From positions 62,001 to 126,000 of the forward strand of contig JACKET010000001.1 of NCBI GenBank assembly GCA_020632875.1: DNA of 64,000 nucleotides. The letters run 5' to 3'. The stretch is from Alphaproteobacteria bacterium (GTDB taxonomy: Bacteria > Myxococcota_A > UBA796 > GCA-2862545). Shown here piece by piece: positions 21,734 to 30,325 of the stretch. The position numbers were made by a program, and so were the translations under genes. Within the stretch, counting starts at the first letter, position 1. Every line of letters starts with the position of its first letter. Under the pieces are notes generated by a model. That model was not told where the DNA came from and searched no databases. It worked only from the letters and a program-made list of their open reading frames with translations.

Positions 21734-23215
21734 TCAGAGCCGCTCTTCGCGGCTCCAGCCACTCTCGAGGTCGGTGATCTTCACGCTCACGATGCCGTTG
21801 TCGTCGACGCGGTAGCGCTCCTCGACGAGCGGGAGGCCGGCGCAGTGGGCGATCTCGACCTTCGAGAGGTCGGACTCGCGCAGGCTCGGGTCGAACGGGA
21901 ACCGCAGCTCGGCGAACGGCGTGAGGTCGCCGATCGGCGTGCCCTTCGCGCCCATCGCGTCGCACTCGGCGAACCGGAAGTGGCCGACGTTGTGGACGGG
22001 GCGGTAGCGACGCGTCCACTCGGTGCCGGTGGGCTCGAGCTTCGTATCGCGCGTGAGGATCGGGTCGAACGCCACGTCGGTGCCGGACGCGATCTCGCGG
22101 AACACCCCGAAGGTGCGGGAGAAGCGCTCGTGCACCTCGGGCGCCTGGTCGCTGGCGGCGATGGCGAGGCCGACGGCCGTGGCGCCCGACGCGTAGGAGC
22201 TGCGCTTCACGCGGCGGCCGAACACCTCTTTGAGCTGGCGCGAGACGGCGGGCAGGTCGGAGCCGCCGCCCACGACGTAGACGCCCGCGAGCACCGTGGT
22301 GTCGAAGCGCTCGTCGGTTCCGGCCGCGAGGACCTCGCCGATCGTGTCGATCGTCTGGTCGACCAGGGGGCGGGACGCCTCGTAGAACGCCTTCACGTCG
22401 ACCTGCACGGTCTCTTCGTCGAGGTCGATGCCGACCTTGCGGCTGTTGGGGGTCAGCGCCTCCTTCGCGACGCGGCAGCGCTCGAGGAGCGCGGTCTCGT
22501 CGGTCTTCTGGGGGCCGGCCTCGTCGAGCGCGAGCTTCAGCAGGACGCGATCGAAGTCCTCGCCGCCGAGGCGGTTCACACCGGCGTTGTCGAGGACCGT
22601 GTGCCGGTCGTCGCCCATCTCGACGAGCGAGATGTCGAACGTGCCGCCGCCGAGGTCGTACACGAGGACCTGGGACCGCGAGGACGTGAAGGTCTTGGCG
22701 TAGCGATGCGCGTACTCGATCCCGGCCGCGCTGGGCTCGTTCATCAGCCCGGCGACCTGGAACCCGGCGCGCCGGAAGGCCTCGAGCGTGAGGAAGCGCT
22801 GGGCCGAGCTGGCGCGCGCAGGGACGGCGACGAACGTGCGGAACGTCTGCTTCTTGCGGGCGTTCACCGGGCAGGTGCTGCGGTGGACGAGCGCCTCGCG
22901 CAGGGCGGTGAGGAAGCTGACGAGCAGCTCGTCGAGCCCGATCTCGAGGGCCCCGATCGCGACCTTCGGGCAGCTCGCGGCATCCGGGCGGGCGAGCAGG
23001 CGCTTGAAGCTGCGGAGGCCGGTCCAGCCGGGCTGCTCGAGCTTCGCCACGGCGTCGTGGCCGAACACGAGCGAGGTGCCGTCGCTCGCCGCGACGCTCG
23101 GGAAGTGGTCGAAGACGTCGCCGTCTGCCGTCTCGAACTGCACCACGGGGAAGTTCCCGCGGTCTGCCACGGCCACGACGGTCCGGGTGGTGCCGAAGTC
23201 GATGCCGAGATCCAT
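21734..23215 (-). CDS. Hsp70-family (DnaK-like) protein, shortened C-terminus
   Basis: A 493-residue actin-fold ATPase. Phosphate-1 motif GIDFGTTRT opens the protein, DLGGGTFDISLV is phosphate-2, and VVGGGSDLPAV is the adenosine motif. The nucleotide-binding domain occupies about 1-375. The remaining ~115 residues are short compared with DnaK (about 640 residues overall), so the substrate-binding part is truncated or divergent. It is probably an HscC- or YegD-like specialised chaperone. GGAGG lies six bases before ATG 23215. It converges on the copper monooxygenase gene with 7 bp between stops. Confidence 0.88.
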   Translation of the reverse strand: MDLGIDFGTTRTVVAVADRGNFPVVQFETADGDVFDHFPSVAASDGTSLVFGHDAVAKLEQPGWTGLRSFKRLLARPDAASCPKVAIGALEIGLDELLVSFLTALREALVHRSTCPVNARKKQTFRTFVAVPARASSAQRFLTLEAFRRAGFQVAGLMNEPSAAGIEYAHRYAKTFTSSRSQVLVYDLGGGTFDISLVEMGDDRHTVLDNAGVNRLGGEDFDRVLLKLALDEAGPQKTDETALLERCRVAKEALTPNSRKVGIDLDEETVQVDVKAFYEASRPLVDQTIDTIGEVLAAGTDERFDTTVLAGVYVVGGGSDLPAVSRQLKEVFGRRVKRSSYASGATAVGLAIAASDQAPEVHERFSRTFGVFREIASGTDVAFDPILTRDTKLEPTGTEWTRRYRPVHNVGHFRFAECDAMGAKGTPIGDLTPFAELRFPFDPSLRESDLSKVEIAHCAGLPLVEERYRVDDNGIVSVKITDLESGWSREERL

Positions 23216-23303
23216 ACCTGCCTCCAGGGAAGCTCCCCGTCTAATCCCCGCGATCGGGAACGCAAGGCGCCGCTCCGGAGATGTCACCCGGCGGACACGC
23301 CCG

Positions 23304-24287
23304 TCACCGCGACTGGAACCAGGCCCATGCCGCGCGGATCCCCTCGTCGACCGAGCCCGGGTCCCAGCCGAGCTCGGTGCGTGCGCGGGTGTTGTCGACC
23401 ACGAAGCCGGGCTCGAAGCCCCACGCGACCGTGACGCTCGTGACGGGCTGCTCGTTGCCCGTCGCCCACTGCACCAGGTCGCCGGCCCACCCCGCGGGGA
23501 CCGCGAGCCACCGCGGTGCGAGGACCTTCGGCGGCGGGCGCCCCACGACCTCGGCGATCTTCGTGAACACGTGCCCGTACGAGAGGTTCGCCTCGGCGAG
23601 GATGTAGCGCTCGCCCGACGCGCCCCGCTCGGCGGCGAGGAGCATGCCGCGCGCGACCGCCCGCACGTCGACGAACGCGTTGAAGCCCGGCGTGAAGATG
23701 CGCGCCCGGCCCGCGGCGACCTCGAGGATCATGCGGCCGGAGCTGGGCTTCGCGTCGTACGGCCCGAACAGGAAGCCCGGATTCACCACCACCGCGTCGA
23801 TCCGCCCGTCCCGGACGGCCTGCACGACGTGCAGCTCGCTCTCGCGCTTCGTCGTGGCGTACCCGTCGTCGAGCCCGACCTCGGGCAGGTTCCACGGGCT
23901 CTGCTCGGTGCAGGGCTCGCCCGTGCGGCTGACGCCGACCGCCACGGTGCTCGACGTGTGCACCAGCCGCCTCACGCCCGCCGCGGCGACCGCCTGCACG
24001 ACGTGGTCGGTGCCCTCGACGTTGGCGGCGTACAGCGCAGGCGTCACGCGGGGCAGCACGCTCGTGCTCGCCGCGCAGTGGAACACGCGGTCGCAGCCGT
24101 CGAAGGCCCGCGTCAGCGCGTCGGGATCCGAGAGCGGCGCGTCGACCCACACGAGATCGACGCCATCGAGGAACCGCGTGTCGGAGCTCGGGCGCTTCGT
24201 GCACACCACGGTGTGCCCGGCCTCGCGCGCGAGCACGGCGAGGTTGGCTCCGAGGAGACCCGTGGCTCCGGTGATGGCGACCTTCAT
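23304..24287 (-). CDS. NAD-dependent epimerase/dehydratase, extended SDR
   Basis: A 327-residue extended short-chain dehydrogenase. The N-terminal Rossmann motif ITGATGLLGANLA and the active-site YATTKRESE (YxxxK) are clear, with HTSSTVAVG supplying the conserved Ser upstream. VVVNPGFLFGPYDAKPS matches the substrate-binding stretch of dihydroflavonol-reductase/3-beta-HSD-like members. Substrate is not predictable; sterol or hopanoid modification and nucleotide-sugar chemistry both fit. ATG 24287 follows a TAACTT hexamer by eight bases and has no Shine-Dalgarno sequence. Confidence 0.9.
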   Translation of the reverse strand: MKVAITGATGLLGANLAVLAREAGHTVVCTKRPSSDTRFLDGVDLVWVDAPLSDPDALTRAFDGCDRVFHCAASTSVLPRVTPALYAANVEGTDHVVQAVAAAGVRRLVHTSSTVAVGVSRTGEPCTEQSPWNLPEVGLDDGYATTKRESELHVVQAVRDGRIDAVVVNPGFLFGPYDAKPSSGRMILEVAAGRARIFTPGFNAFVDVRAVARGMLLAAERGASGERYILAEANLSYGHVFTKIAEVVGRPPPKVLAPRWLAVPAGWAGDLVQWATGNEQPVTSVTVAWGFEPGFVVDNTRARTELGWDPGSVDEGIRAAWAWFQSR

Positions 24288-24295
24288 CGCTCGCG

Positions 24296-24301
24296 AAGTT
24301 A
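24296..24301 (-). promoter_or_regulatory. -10-like TAACTT, probable leaderless promoter
   Basis: On the minus strand TAACTT precedes ATG 24287 by eight bases. The overlapping plus-strand TTATCA could serve the divergent TTG-started gene at 24329, making a compact bidirectional promoter. Confidence 0.4.
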
Positions 24302-24328
24302 TCAGGGCAGCGCTTCGAGGAGGTCGAG

Positions 24329-25444
24329 TTGTCCGCGATCGAGGTCCGGCCCGTGGAGTTCCCGCGCGATTCCAAGGCGTTCATCGACGTCTGGTGGCCC
24401 ATCTACAAGGACTACCCGAACTGGGTGCCGCCGCTCCGGCTCGACATCCTGCGGTTCCTGAACCCCACCAAGAACCCGTACTTCCAGGTCGCCGCCGTGC
24501 AGCCGTTCATCGCCTACAAGAACGGCGTCGCGGTCGGCACCATCGCGGCCACGGTCGACGACCAGCTGCAGACCACCGAGCCCGGCATCGGCCTGTTCGG
24601 GTTCTTCGAGTTCGTCGACGACCGCGAGGTCTCGGCCGCGCTGTACGAAGCGGCGCGCAAGTGGCTGAAGGAGAAGGGGATGACGCACATCCGCGGCCCC
24701 TACAACTTCAACACGAACCACGAGTTCGGCCTGCTGGTCGACGGCTTCGACGACATCCCGTGCGTCGCGAACCCGTACAACGCGTCGTACTACGTCGACC
24801 ACTACGAGGCGCTCGGCCTCGAGAAGGTGCGCGACTGGTACGCGTACCACATGGGCCGCGAGGGGCCTCCCGAGATCGTCAAGAAGATCGCCGATCGTTT
24901 CATGTCCCGGCACCCCGAGGTCGAGATCCGGCCGCTCGACATGAAGCACTACTGGGATGCCTGCGACGAGTTCTGGCAGCTCTACAACGACGCCTGGGAA
25001 GACAACTGGGGCCACATCCACATGTCGCGCGACGAGTTCATGGAGAAGGCGCGCGGCCTGAAGCAGATCATCGAGCCGCGCCTGGCGCTCCGGGCCTACG
25101 TGAACGGCGAGCTCGCCGCCGCGGCCCTCACGCTGCCCGACTACAACCAGGTCGCCGTGAAGATGAACGGCCGGCTGTTCCCGTTCGGCTGGTGGCACTT
25201 CCTGATGGGCCGCAAGAAGATCGACCGCCTGCGCGTGCTCGTGCTCGGGGTGAAGCACGAGTTCCAGAAGATGCCGCTCGGCGCGCCGCTCTACCTCCAG
25301 ACCTGGGAGACGGCCTGGGAGATGGGCATCCGCGACGTCGAGGCCTCGCTCGTGCTCGAAGACAACGCCCGGATGCGCGGCTCGATCGAGAAGCTCGGGC
25401 TGAAGATCTGGAAGACGTACCGCACGTGCGAGGTCCCGCTCTGA
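24329..25444 (+). CDS. GNAT-fold N-acyltransferase, YghO-like
   Basis: A 371-residue protein from TTG 24329, supported by GAGGAGG five bases upstream. Two tandem GNAT-like halves are likely. The first has FIAYKNGVAVGTIAATVDD and KGMTHIRGPYNFNTNHEFG; the second has ALRAYVNGELAAAALTLPD, RVLVLGVKHEFQ and a terminal EDNARMRGSIEKLGLKIW, the usual last helix and strand of GNAT folds. The NFNTNHE segment is typical of the YghO-like family. Donor and acceptor are unknown. Confidence 0.82.
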   Translation: MSAIEVRPVEFPRDSKAFIDVWWPIYKDYPNWVPPLRLDILRFLNPTKNPYFQVAAVQPFIAYKNGVAVGTIAATVDDQLQTTEPGIGLFGFFEFVDDREVSAALYEAARKWLKEKGMTHIRGPYNFNTNHEFGLLVDGFDDIPCVANPYNASYYVDHYEALGLEKVRDWYAYHMGREGPPEIVKKIADRFMSRHPEVEIRPLDMKHYWDACDEFWQLYNDAWEDNWGHIHMSRDEFMEKARGLKQIIEPRLALRAYVNGELAAAALTLPDYNQVAVKMNGRLFPFGWWHFLMGRKKIDRLRVLVLGVKHEFQKMPLGAPLYLQTWETAWEMGIRDVEASLVLEDNARMRGSIEKLGLKIWKTYRTCEVPL

Positions 25445-25600
25445 CGCGTGGCGGTCGTCGACGGTCGACCCTGTGAAATCGTTGTCGTGCGATCGACACC
25501 GAACCGGCTCCGGGCTAGATCGGCAGACCGTCACGATTGCGCGTGGCGGTGCGGCGGATGCGCCGTGTTGCCTTGATTTACCAGACTTGCGGAGGCATCG

Positions 25601-26389
25601 ATGCGTCTCTTCGGTGCGGCTTTTGGCGTTGCTCTCCTCGTGGCGTGTGGACCGGAGCGCAGCTTCTCGGATCTTCCCTCCGACCCCGGTGTCGACGGGG
25701 TGGACGACGGCTCGGACGGTGGGAAGAAGCCCACGACCGACGGCGATCCCGACCCGGATCCCGACCCCCAACCCCAGGACCTCGACTCGGACGGCGACGG
25801 GCTCCTCGACAGCGAAGAGGCCGTGCTCGGCACCGACCCGACCCGGTCCGACACCGACGGTGACGGCTGGAGCGACGGCGACGAGGTGCTCTACGAGAAC
25901 ACCCTGCCGAACGACGCGTCCGATCGGCCCTACGTGGGCGGCTGGCACAAGGGCGACTGCCGCTGGGACGTGCAGTCGAGCGGGAACAACGTCGGCCAGG
26001 TCGCGCAGAACTTCGAGCTCGTCGACCAGTACGGCGACACCCTCCGCCTGCACGACTTCTGCGACCGCGCCGTGCTGCTCGTGAGCAGCGCCGACTGGTG
26101 CGGGGCCTGCCAGAGCGAGGCGCCCGAGCTGCAGTCCTGGTACGCCGACTACGAGGCGCAGGGCTTCATCGTCATCACGCTGCTCGGCGAAGGCAGCCAG
26201 AGCCAGTGGGCCAACTGGTTCGGCATCGAGCACCCGGTCGTGCGCGACGCCAACTACGGCGTCACGTCGCGGTTCGTGGGGCCCGGCACGTTCTACCTGC
26301 CCTCGATGCACCTGCTCGGCGAGGGCGCCCAGGTCATCTCCGTCGAGGACTGGGTCAGCGAGTACGACGTGATGAGCGCGCTGCCGTAG
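25601..26389 (+). CDS. lipoprotein with TSP3/EF-hand-like repeats and thioredoxin-fold domain
   Basis: A 262-residue protein. The lipobox LVAC gives Cys16. A Gly/Asp/Pro-rich linker leads into calcium-type repeats (DLDSDGDGLLDSEE and RSDTDGDGWSDGDE, about 66-100), as in thrombospondin type 3. Residues about 130-262 form a redoxin/TlpA-like domain with SSADWCGACQSEAPEL, where CGAC is the redox pair, and a cis-Pro-like region near TFYLPSMHL. It is an extracytoplasmic thiol oxidoreductase tethered through a calcium-stiffened stalk. The 156-bp gap upstream shows only GGAGG before ATG 25601. Confidence 0.85.
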   Translation: MRLFGAAFGVALLVACGPERSFSDLPSDPGVDGVDDGSDGGKKPTTDGDPDPDPDPQPQDLDSDGDGLLDSEEAVLGTDPTRSDTDGDGWSDGDEVLYENTLPNDASDRPYVGGWHKGDCRWDVQSSGNNVGQVAQNFELVDQYGDTLRLHDFCDRAVLLVSSADWCGACQSEAPELQSWYADYEAQGFIVITLLGEGSQSQWANWFGIEHPVVRDANYGVTSRFVGPGTFYLPSMHLLGEGAQVISVEDWVSEYDVMSALP

Positions 26390-26562
26390 GGCCCGTCCCG
26401 TCGTGGGGTCCGGGCGGGTCGCCGATCGCGTCCGGATCTCCAGACAGACGCTTTACACAGGCAAAGTGAAGCTCTGAGCGATGATATCCCCGTAGTGTCG
26501 CCGGGGCCCCGTCCGGCCGCGAGGGGGCGGGGTTAATCCCCGGCGGTCACGAGGAGCAATCC

Positions 26563-28797
26563 ATGTCGGAAGTCCTTGCCGCTGGTGGAAGCTGGGCGGT
26601 CATCGTGCTCGGTCTCGGGGGGCTCGGCGCGCTGATCAGCCTCGCGCTCGCCGGCCTCGCCTTCACCAAGCGCCGCGTCCCGCTCGCGCTTTTCGCAGCG
26701 CTGCCCATCCTGGTCTGCATCGTCGGCGCCATCGGCGCCTGGAGCGGCGCAGGCACGGTCTTCGGCGCGCTCGAGTCGGCTGACGCCGATCACGTCAACG
26801 ACATCGCCATGGCGGGCCTGTGGACCTCCGTGACGGTCGACTGGTTCTCCCGGTGGGTCGCCGCGTTCCTGCTCGTCCTCTGCTCGTGGTGTGCCGGTGT
26901 CGGCGCCACCATCGCGGTGGGCCCGGCCGAAGAATCGCGCCTCACCCCCTTCGCCGCCGCCTTCGCCGGCCTCACGTCGCTCGTCGGGGCCATCGGCCTC
27001 GCCGCCTACGGCCTCGGCAAGGGCCTGGCGCTCGAAGCGCAGCTGCTCGCCGCGGTGATCCTGCTCGGCGGCCTCGGCGTCGCGTTCTCGAGCACCCGCC
27101 GCGCGCTGTACGAGCACACGAACCGCGTCGCCGGCATGCGCTTCACGTCCGCCGCCTGCTTCGTGCTCGCCGTCATGTACGGCGGTCGCGCCGTGTCGAT
27201 GGGCACGCAGATCGCGATGTTCGGCCCGAACGGCCAGGCCAACGGCCTCGACCTGCCGAGCGCGGTGGTCATGTGGACCGACGTGGCCGACCCGGTCTGG
27301 ACGGTCGCCTGGGTGTCTTTCGCCCTCGCCCTGCTCATCGCGTTCTTCGGCTTCTTCAGCGAGCTCGGCGAGATCGTGCAGCGCTTCACGCTCGTCGACG
27401 TGTGGGCCACGCTCGCGCTGGTCGCCTGCCTCGCCACGGTTCGCGTGGTCGAAGAGAGCCGTACGAACGCGCTGCTCGATGTCGGCACCCACGCTCCCGC
27501 CCGCATGATCTTCGACCAGTGGGGCAACGACCTCGCCTCCGGCGCGCTCACCATCGAGAAGCAGCCCATCTCCGCGAGCCCGAAGAAGGGCGGGTACGGC
27601 GACGTGCTCGTGTTCCACGACTTCGTCGTGGGCTACGACGCCGAGACCGGCAACCCGATCACCAAGCGCGAGTGGCGCCGCACCTGGGTGTGGGACGGCT
27701 CGAGCTGGTACGCCGACGACTCGCCCCTCGACTGCGAAGGGCACCCGCAGCCCTGCAGCCCGCCCACCATCGGCACGCAGCGCATCCCGCTCATCGCCAT
27801 CGGCAAGGGCGAAGACGCCACGAACCTCCTCTCGGTCGCGAAGACGCTGCCGGGCGGCGAGTTCATGCTCCTCCTGCGCGCGCTCGACGTGGGCGCCGAG
27901 CAGCTCGTCCCCTCGCAGCTCGCCCACAAGCAGCTCGGGTTCCTGCCGATCAAGGTCGAACACACGATCGACCTCACGAAGGACCTCTGGGTCGACGCCG
28001 GGTACAAGGAGATGTTCTGGGGCCCCGTCTTCTGGTTCGGCGAAGGCGAGGACAAAGAGCCGCTCTTCTACACCGACGCGATCTTCGCCGAGACCGGCGC
28101 CGAGGGCGCTCACGTCCTCGTCAGCGAGAAGGCCCGCGTCGAAGGCGTCGCCGGCTCCTGCCTCGCGATCCAGAACAGCCACGACGACGGCAAGGCCGTG
28201 CCGAACGACAAGTGGTGCTCCATCGTCGCAGGCGACGTGGAAGAGTGGCGTGCGAACGCCCGGAACGAGTGGGATCTCCCGAAGGAGGACCGCTGGCTCC
28301 GCATCCGCACCGAGACGCCGAAGCCGAACATGATCGCCGAGGGCGAGCCCGAGATCGACGTGGCGAAGATCGAAGACATCTTCCGCCGCGAGACGGGCGC
28401 CATCGCCTGGTGTCAGCTCCAGGCGCACGAGAAGGCGCTCGACGAGTACGACCCCGACGACAAGGAAGCCGAGCTCACCGAGACCTGGGGCAAGATGGAC
28501 CTGTCCGTGGTCATCAACGACCGCGGCCGCATCAACGGCACCTACGTCGAGGATGCGTCCAAGCTGAAGAACTCCGAGATCTCCCGCTGCGCCGCCGGCC
28601 GCTACCGCAAGCTCGCGTTCGACGAGCTGCCGAAGCCCGCTCCGGTGCCCGAAGGCGAAGAGCGCCCCGAGCCCCTCGCCGTCACAGTGTACCTGACCTA
28701 CACGTTCCCCAAGCTCCCGACCGACGACGAGGGCTGGGAGACGTTCAAGGAAGAGTTCGCCGAGGCCCGCAAGAACCTCTCGGCCCGCGCCGAGTAG
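26563..28797 (+). CDS. large membrane protein with MotA/TolQ-like N-terminus, hypothetical
   Basis: A 744-residue protein. About eight membrane segments occupy residues 8-300; the opening GGLGALISLALAGLAF recalls MotA/TolQ/ExbB proteins. Residues about 310-744 are soluble, acidic and Trp-rich, and end in a domain containing MDLSVVINDRGRINGTYVED and ISRCAAGRYRKLAF. That arrangement resembles the TonB/AgmX-type C-terminal domain common in Myxococcota, with a paired Cys. Fusion of both parts in one chain is unusual. It is monocistronic, preceded by GAGGAG and followed by three hairpins. The 173-bp upstream gap holds G/C-rich palindromes only (for example GGGGTTAATCCCC). Confidence 0.65.
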   Translation: MSEVLAAGGSWAVIVLGLGGLGALISLALAGLAFTKRRVPLALFAALPILVCIVGAIGAWSGAGTVFGALESADADHVNDIAMAGLWTSVTVDWFSRWVAAFLLVLCSWCAGVGATIAVGPAEESRLTPFAAAFAGLTSLVGAIGLAAYGLGKGLALEAQLLAAVILLGGLGVAFSSTRRALYEHTNRVAGMRFTSAACFVLAVMYGGRAVSMGTQIAMFGPNGQANGLDLPSAVVMWTDVADPVWTVAWVSFALALLIAFFGFFSELGEIVQRFTLVDVWATLALVACLATVRVVEESRTNALLDVGTHAPARMIFDQWGNDLASGALTIEKQPISASPKKGGYGDVLVFHDFVVGYDAETGNPITKREWRRTWVWDGSSWYADDSPLDCEGHPQPCSPPTIGTQRIPLIAIGKGEDATNLLSVAKTLPGGEFMLLLRALDVGAEQLVPSQLAHKQLGFLPIKVEHTIDLTKDLWVDAGYKEMFWGPVFWFGEGEDKEPLFYTDAIFAETGAEGAHVLVSEKARVEGVAGSCLAIQNSHDDGKAVPNDKWCSIVAGDVEEWRANARNEWDLPKEDRWLRIRTETPKPNMIAEGEPEIDVAKIEDIFRRETGAIAWCQLQAHEKALDEYDPDDKEAELTETWGKMDLSVVINDRGRINGTYVEDASKLKNSEISRCAAGRYRKLAFDELPKPAPVPEGEERPEPLAVTVYLTYTFPKLPTDDEGWETFKEEFAEARKNLSARAE

Positions 28798-28807
28798 CGC
28801 TCGCGAC

Positions 28808-28880
28808 GGCCGCTCCGGCGGCCCTCGGCGCACGGCCTCCCCCCGGAGGCCCTGCATCTTCGGCCGCCTTCGGGCGGCCG
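28808..28880. terminator. three consecutive tetraloop hairpins, bidirectional terminator
   Basis: Three perfect stems follow each other. GGCCGC-TCCG-GCGGCC lies at 28808-28823, GGCCTCC-CCCC-GGAGGCC at 28834-28851 and CGGCCGCC-TTCG-GGCGGCCG at 28861-28880. Two of the loops are of the stable UNCG class. They fill the gap between the convergent stops at 28797 and 28888. No T-tract is present. Confidence 0.7.
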
Positions 28881-28887
28881 TCGTCGC

Positions 28888-29385
28888 TCAGGGGGTCGCG
28901 GTCGCGAAGAACGACAGCTCGAGCTGGTGGCTGCCGGAGTTCACCGCGCTGCCCGTGAACGACGTGCTGAACGGCGAGAGCGAGTTCACGACCCACTGGT
29001 TCGTGAAGAAGTCGGAGCCCGAGAAGGTGATCGGCGGATCGTTGCCGTAGATGTCGACGACGAAGGTGCCGTCGGTCATCGCGATCCCGCCGGTCTGGTC
29101 GGTCTCGTTGAGGATCGTGAGGTACGGGTTGCCACTCGAGTCGTTGATGAACCAGGCCGCCCCGGTGCCATCCGCGCGCACGCACGCCGCGATGGTCGTG
29201 ACGTCGGTGCCGACCGTGGCCTGGTTCACGAGCAGGTTGTTGAACGACAGCGTGGCGCCGCTCGCCTCGACGTACTCGGGACCGGCGTTCGTGGTGCAGT
29301 CGACCGTGCCATCCGTGTCGGGCGGATTGGTGATCGCACCCCCCGCGTTGCAGCCGACCAGGAACAGCGTGAGCCACGCGCGCAT
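28888..29385 (-). CDS. hypothetical lipoprotein
   Basis: A 165-residue protein with signal MRAWLTLFLVGC (LVGC lipobox, Cys12). After a short Asp/Thr linker the mature domain is beta-rich and polar (ATLSFNNLLVNQATVG, GTFVVDIYGND, SHQLELSFFATATP) and contains two cysteines that could pair. No family is recognised. GGAGGTG lies four bases before ATG 29385, and TATAAG on the minus strand at 29406-29411 is a plausible -10 with a leader of about 15 bases. Confidence 0.65.
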   Translation of the reverse strand: MRAWLTLFLVGCNAGGAITNPPDTDGTVDCTTNAGPEYVEASGATLSFNNLLVNQATVGTDVTTIAACVRADGTGAAWFINDSSGNPYLTILNETDQTGGIAMTDGTFVVDIYGNDPPITFSGSDFFTNQWVVNSLSPFSTSFTGSAVNSGSHQLELSFFATATP

Positions 29386-29457
29386 CGTCACCTCCGTGTC
29401 GGACATCTTATACGGCTGGCGGCGCGGGGGAGGATCTCGTCGCCGAGCGGGGTGTGC

Positions 29458-30288
29458 ATGGGGTTCGGCGAACGTCTGGAGCAGCGGGTGCAGGAGCTCG
29501 GGAGCCCTCTCGTCGTGGGGCTCGACCCCCACGCATCGCGGCTGCCCGAGCCCATCGCAGCGCGTCTCGACGACCCCCGCGCGGCGCTGGGGGCGTGGGG
29601 ATGCGGCGTCGTCGACGCGGTGCAGGGCGTCGCGGTCGCGCTGAAGCCGCAGGTCGCGTTCTTCGAGACCTGGGGTGCGGCGGGGGTGGGCGCATTGGCC
29701 GACATCTGCGCCCACGCGCGCACCCGCGGTCAGCTCGTCATCCTCGACGCCAAGCGCGGCGACATCGGCAGCACGGCCGAGGCGTACGCGCGCGCCACGC
29801 TCGACGACGACGGCCCCATGCGCGCCGACGCCGTCACGCTGTCGCCGTACCTCGGGCCCGAGTCCCTCGCGCCGTTCGTGAAGCGCGCGCGGGGCGAGAA
29901 GGGCCTGTTCGTGCTCGTCCGCACCAGCAATCCCGGGGCAGGCGAGTGGCAGGCCGACATCGCGGTGCGGGTCGCCGACTGGGTCCGGCAGACGAACCGC
30001 GAGCTGGGCGGGGATCCGGGCCCGGTCGGGGCGGTGGTCGGCGCGACCCTGCCCGGCGCACCGTGGCGCGACCGCATGCCGGGGGCCTGGTTCCTCGCGC
30101 CTGGCATCGGCGCCCAGGGGGCCGGCCCCGAAGACGTGCAGGGTCACAAGCGGCCCGACGGGGGCGGCCTGCTGGCCATCGCGGCCCGCGGAATCCTGTT
30201 CGGCGACGTGGCGCGGGAGGGCACCGATTGGCAGGATGCGGTGTCGAAACGGGCCGCGGCCCTGGCGGCGCGGTTTGCCCGTCCATAG
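29458..30288 (+). CDS. pyrF: orotidine 5'-phosphate decarboxylase, PyrF type 2
   Basis: A 276-residue enzyme converting OMP to UMP in pyrimidine synthesis. PLVVGLDPHASRLP opens the barrel, ALKPQVAFFE supplies the first catalytic Lys (63), and DAKRGDIGSTA (97-107) is the diagnostic OMP decarboxylase signature. Length and the loop ADAVTLSPYLGPESL fit the longer subfamily 2 found in mycobacteria and myxobacteria. GTG 29452 is an alternative start two codons upstream. Divergent from a lipoprotein gene; no other pyrimidine genes are nearby. Confidence 0.95.
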   Translation: MGFGERLEQRVQELGSPLVVGLDPHASRLPEPIAARLDDPRAALGAWGCGVVDAVQGVAVALKPQVAFFETWGAAGVGALADICAHARTRGQLVILDAKRGDIGSTAEAYARATLDDDGPMRADAVTLSPYLGPESLAPFVKRARGEKGLFVLVRTSNPGAGEWQADIAVRVADWVRQTNRELGGDPGPVGAVVGATLPGAPWRDRMPGAWFLAPGIGAQGAGPEDVQGHKRPDGGGLLAIAARGILFGDVAREGTDWQDAVSKRAAALAARFARP

Positions 30289-30303
30289 CACCGGGGCTAT
30301 CCT
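30275..30303 (+). promoter_or_regulatory. sigma70-like promoter of the 30326 lipoprotein gene
   Basis: TTGCCC (30275-30280), a 17-bp spacer and TATCCT (30298-30303). The -35 lies inside the end of pyrF. A start near 30310 would leave a leader of about 16 bases carrying GGAGG (30315-30319), six bases before ATG 30326. Confidence 0.6.
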
Positions 30304-30325
30304 GCGAACTCCCTGGAGGTCCTTC

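Noticed and set aside
21734..23215. Housekeeping DnaK
   Set aside because: About 150 residues shorter than DnaK, no dnaJ or grpE nearby, and a divergent C-terminal part. Called Hsp70-family only.
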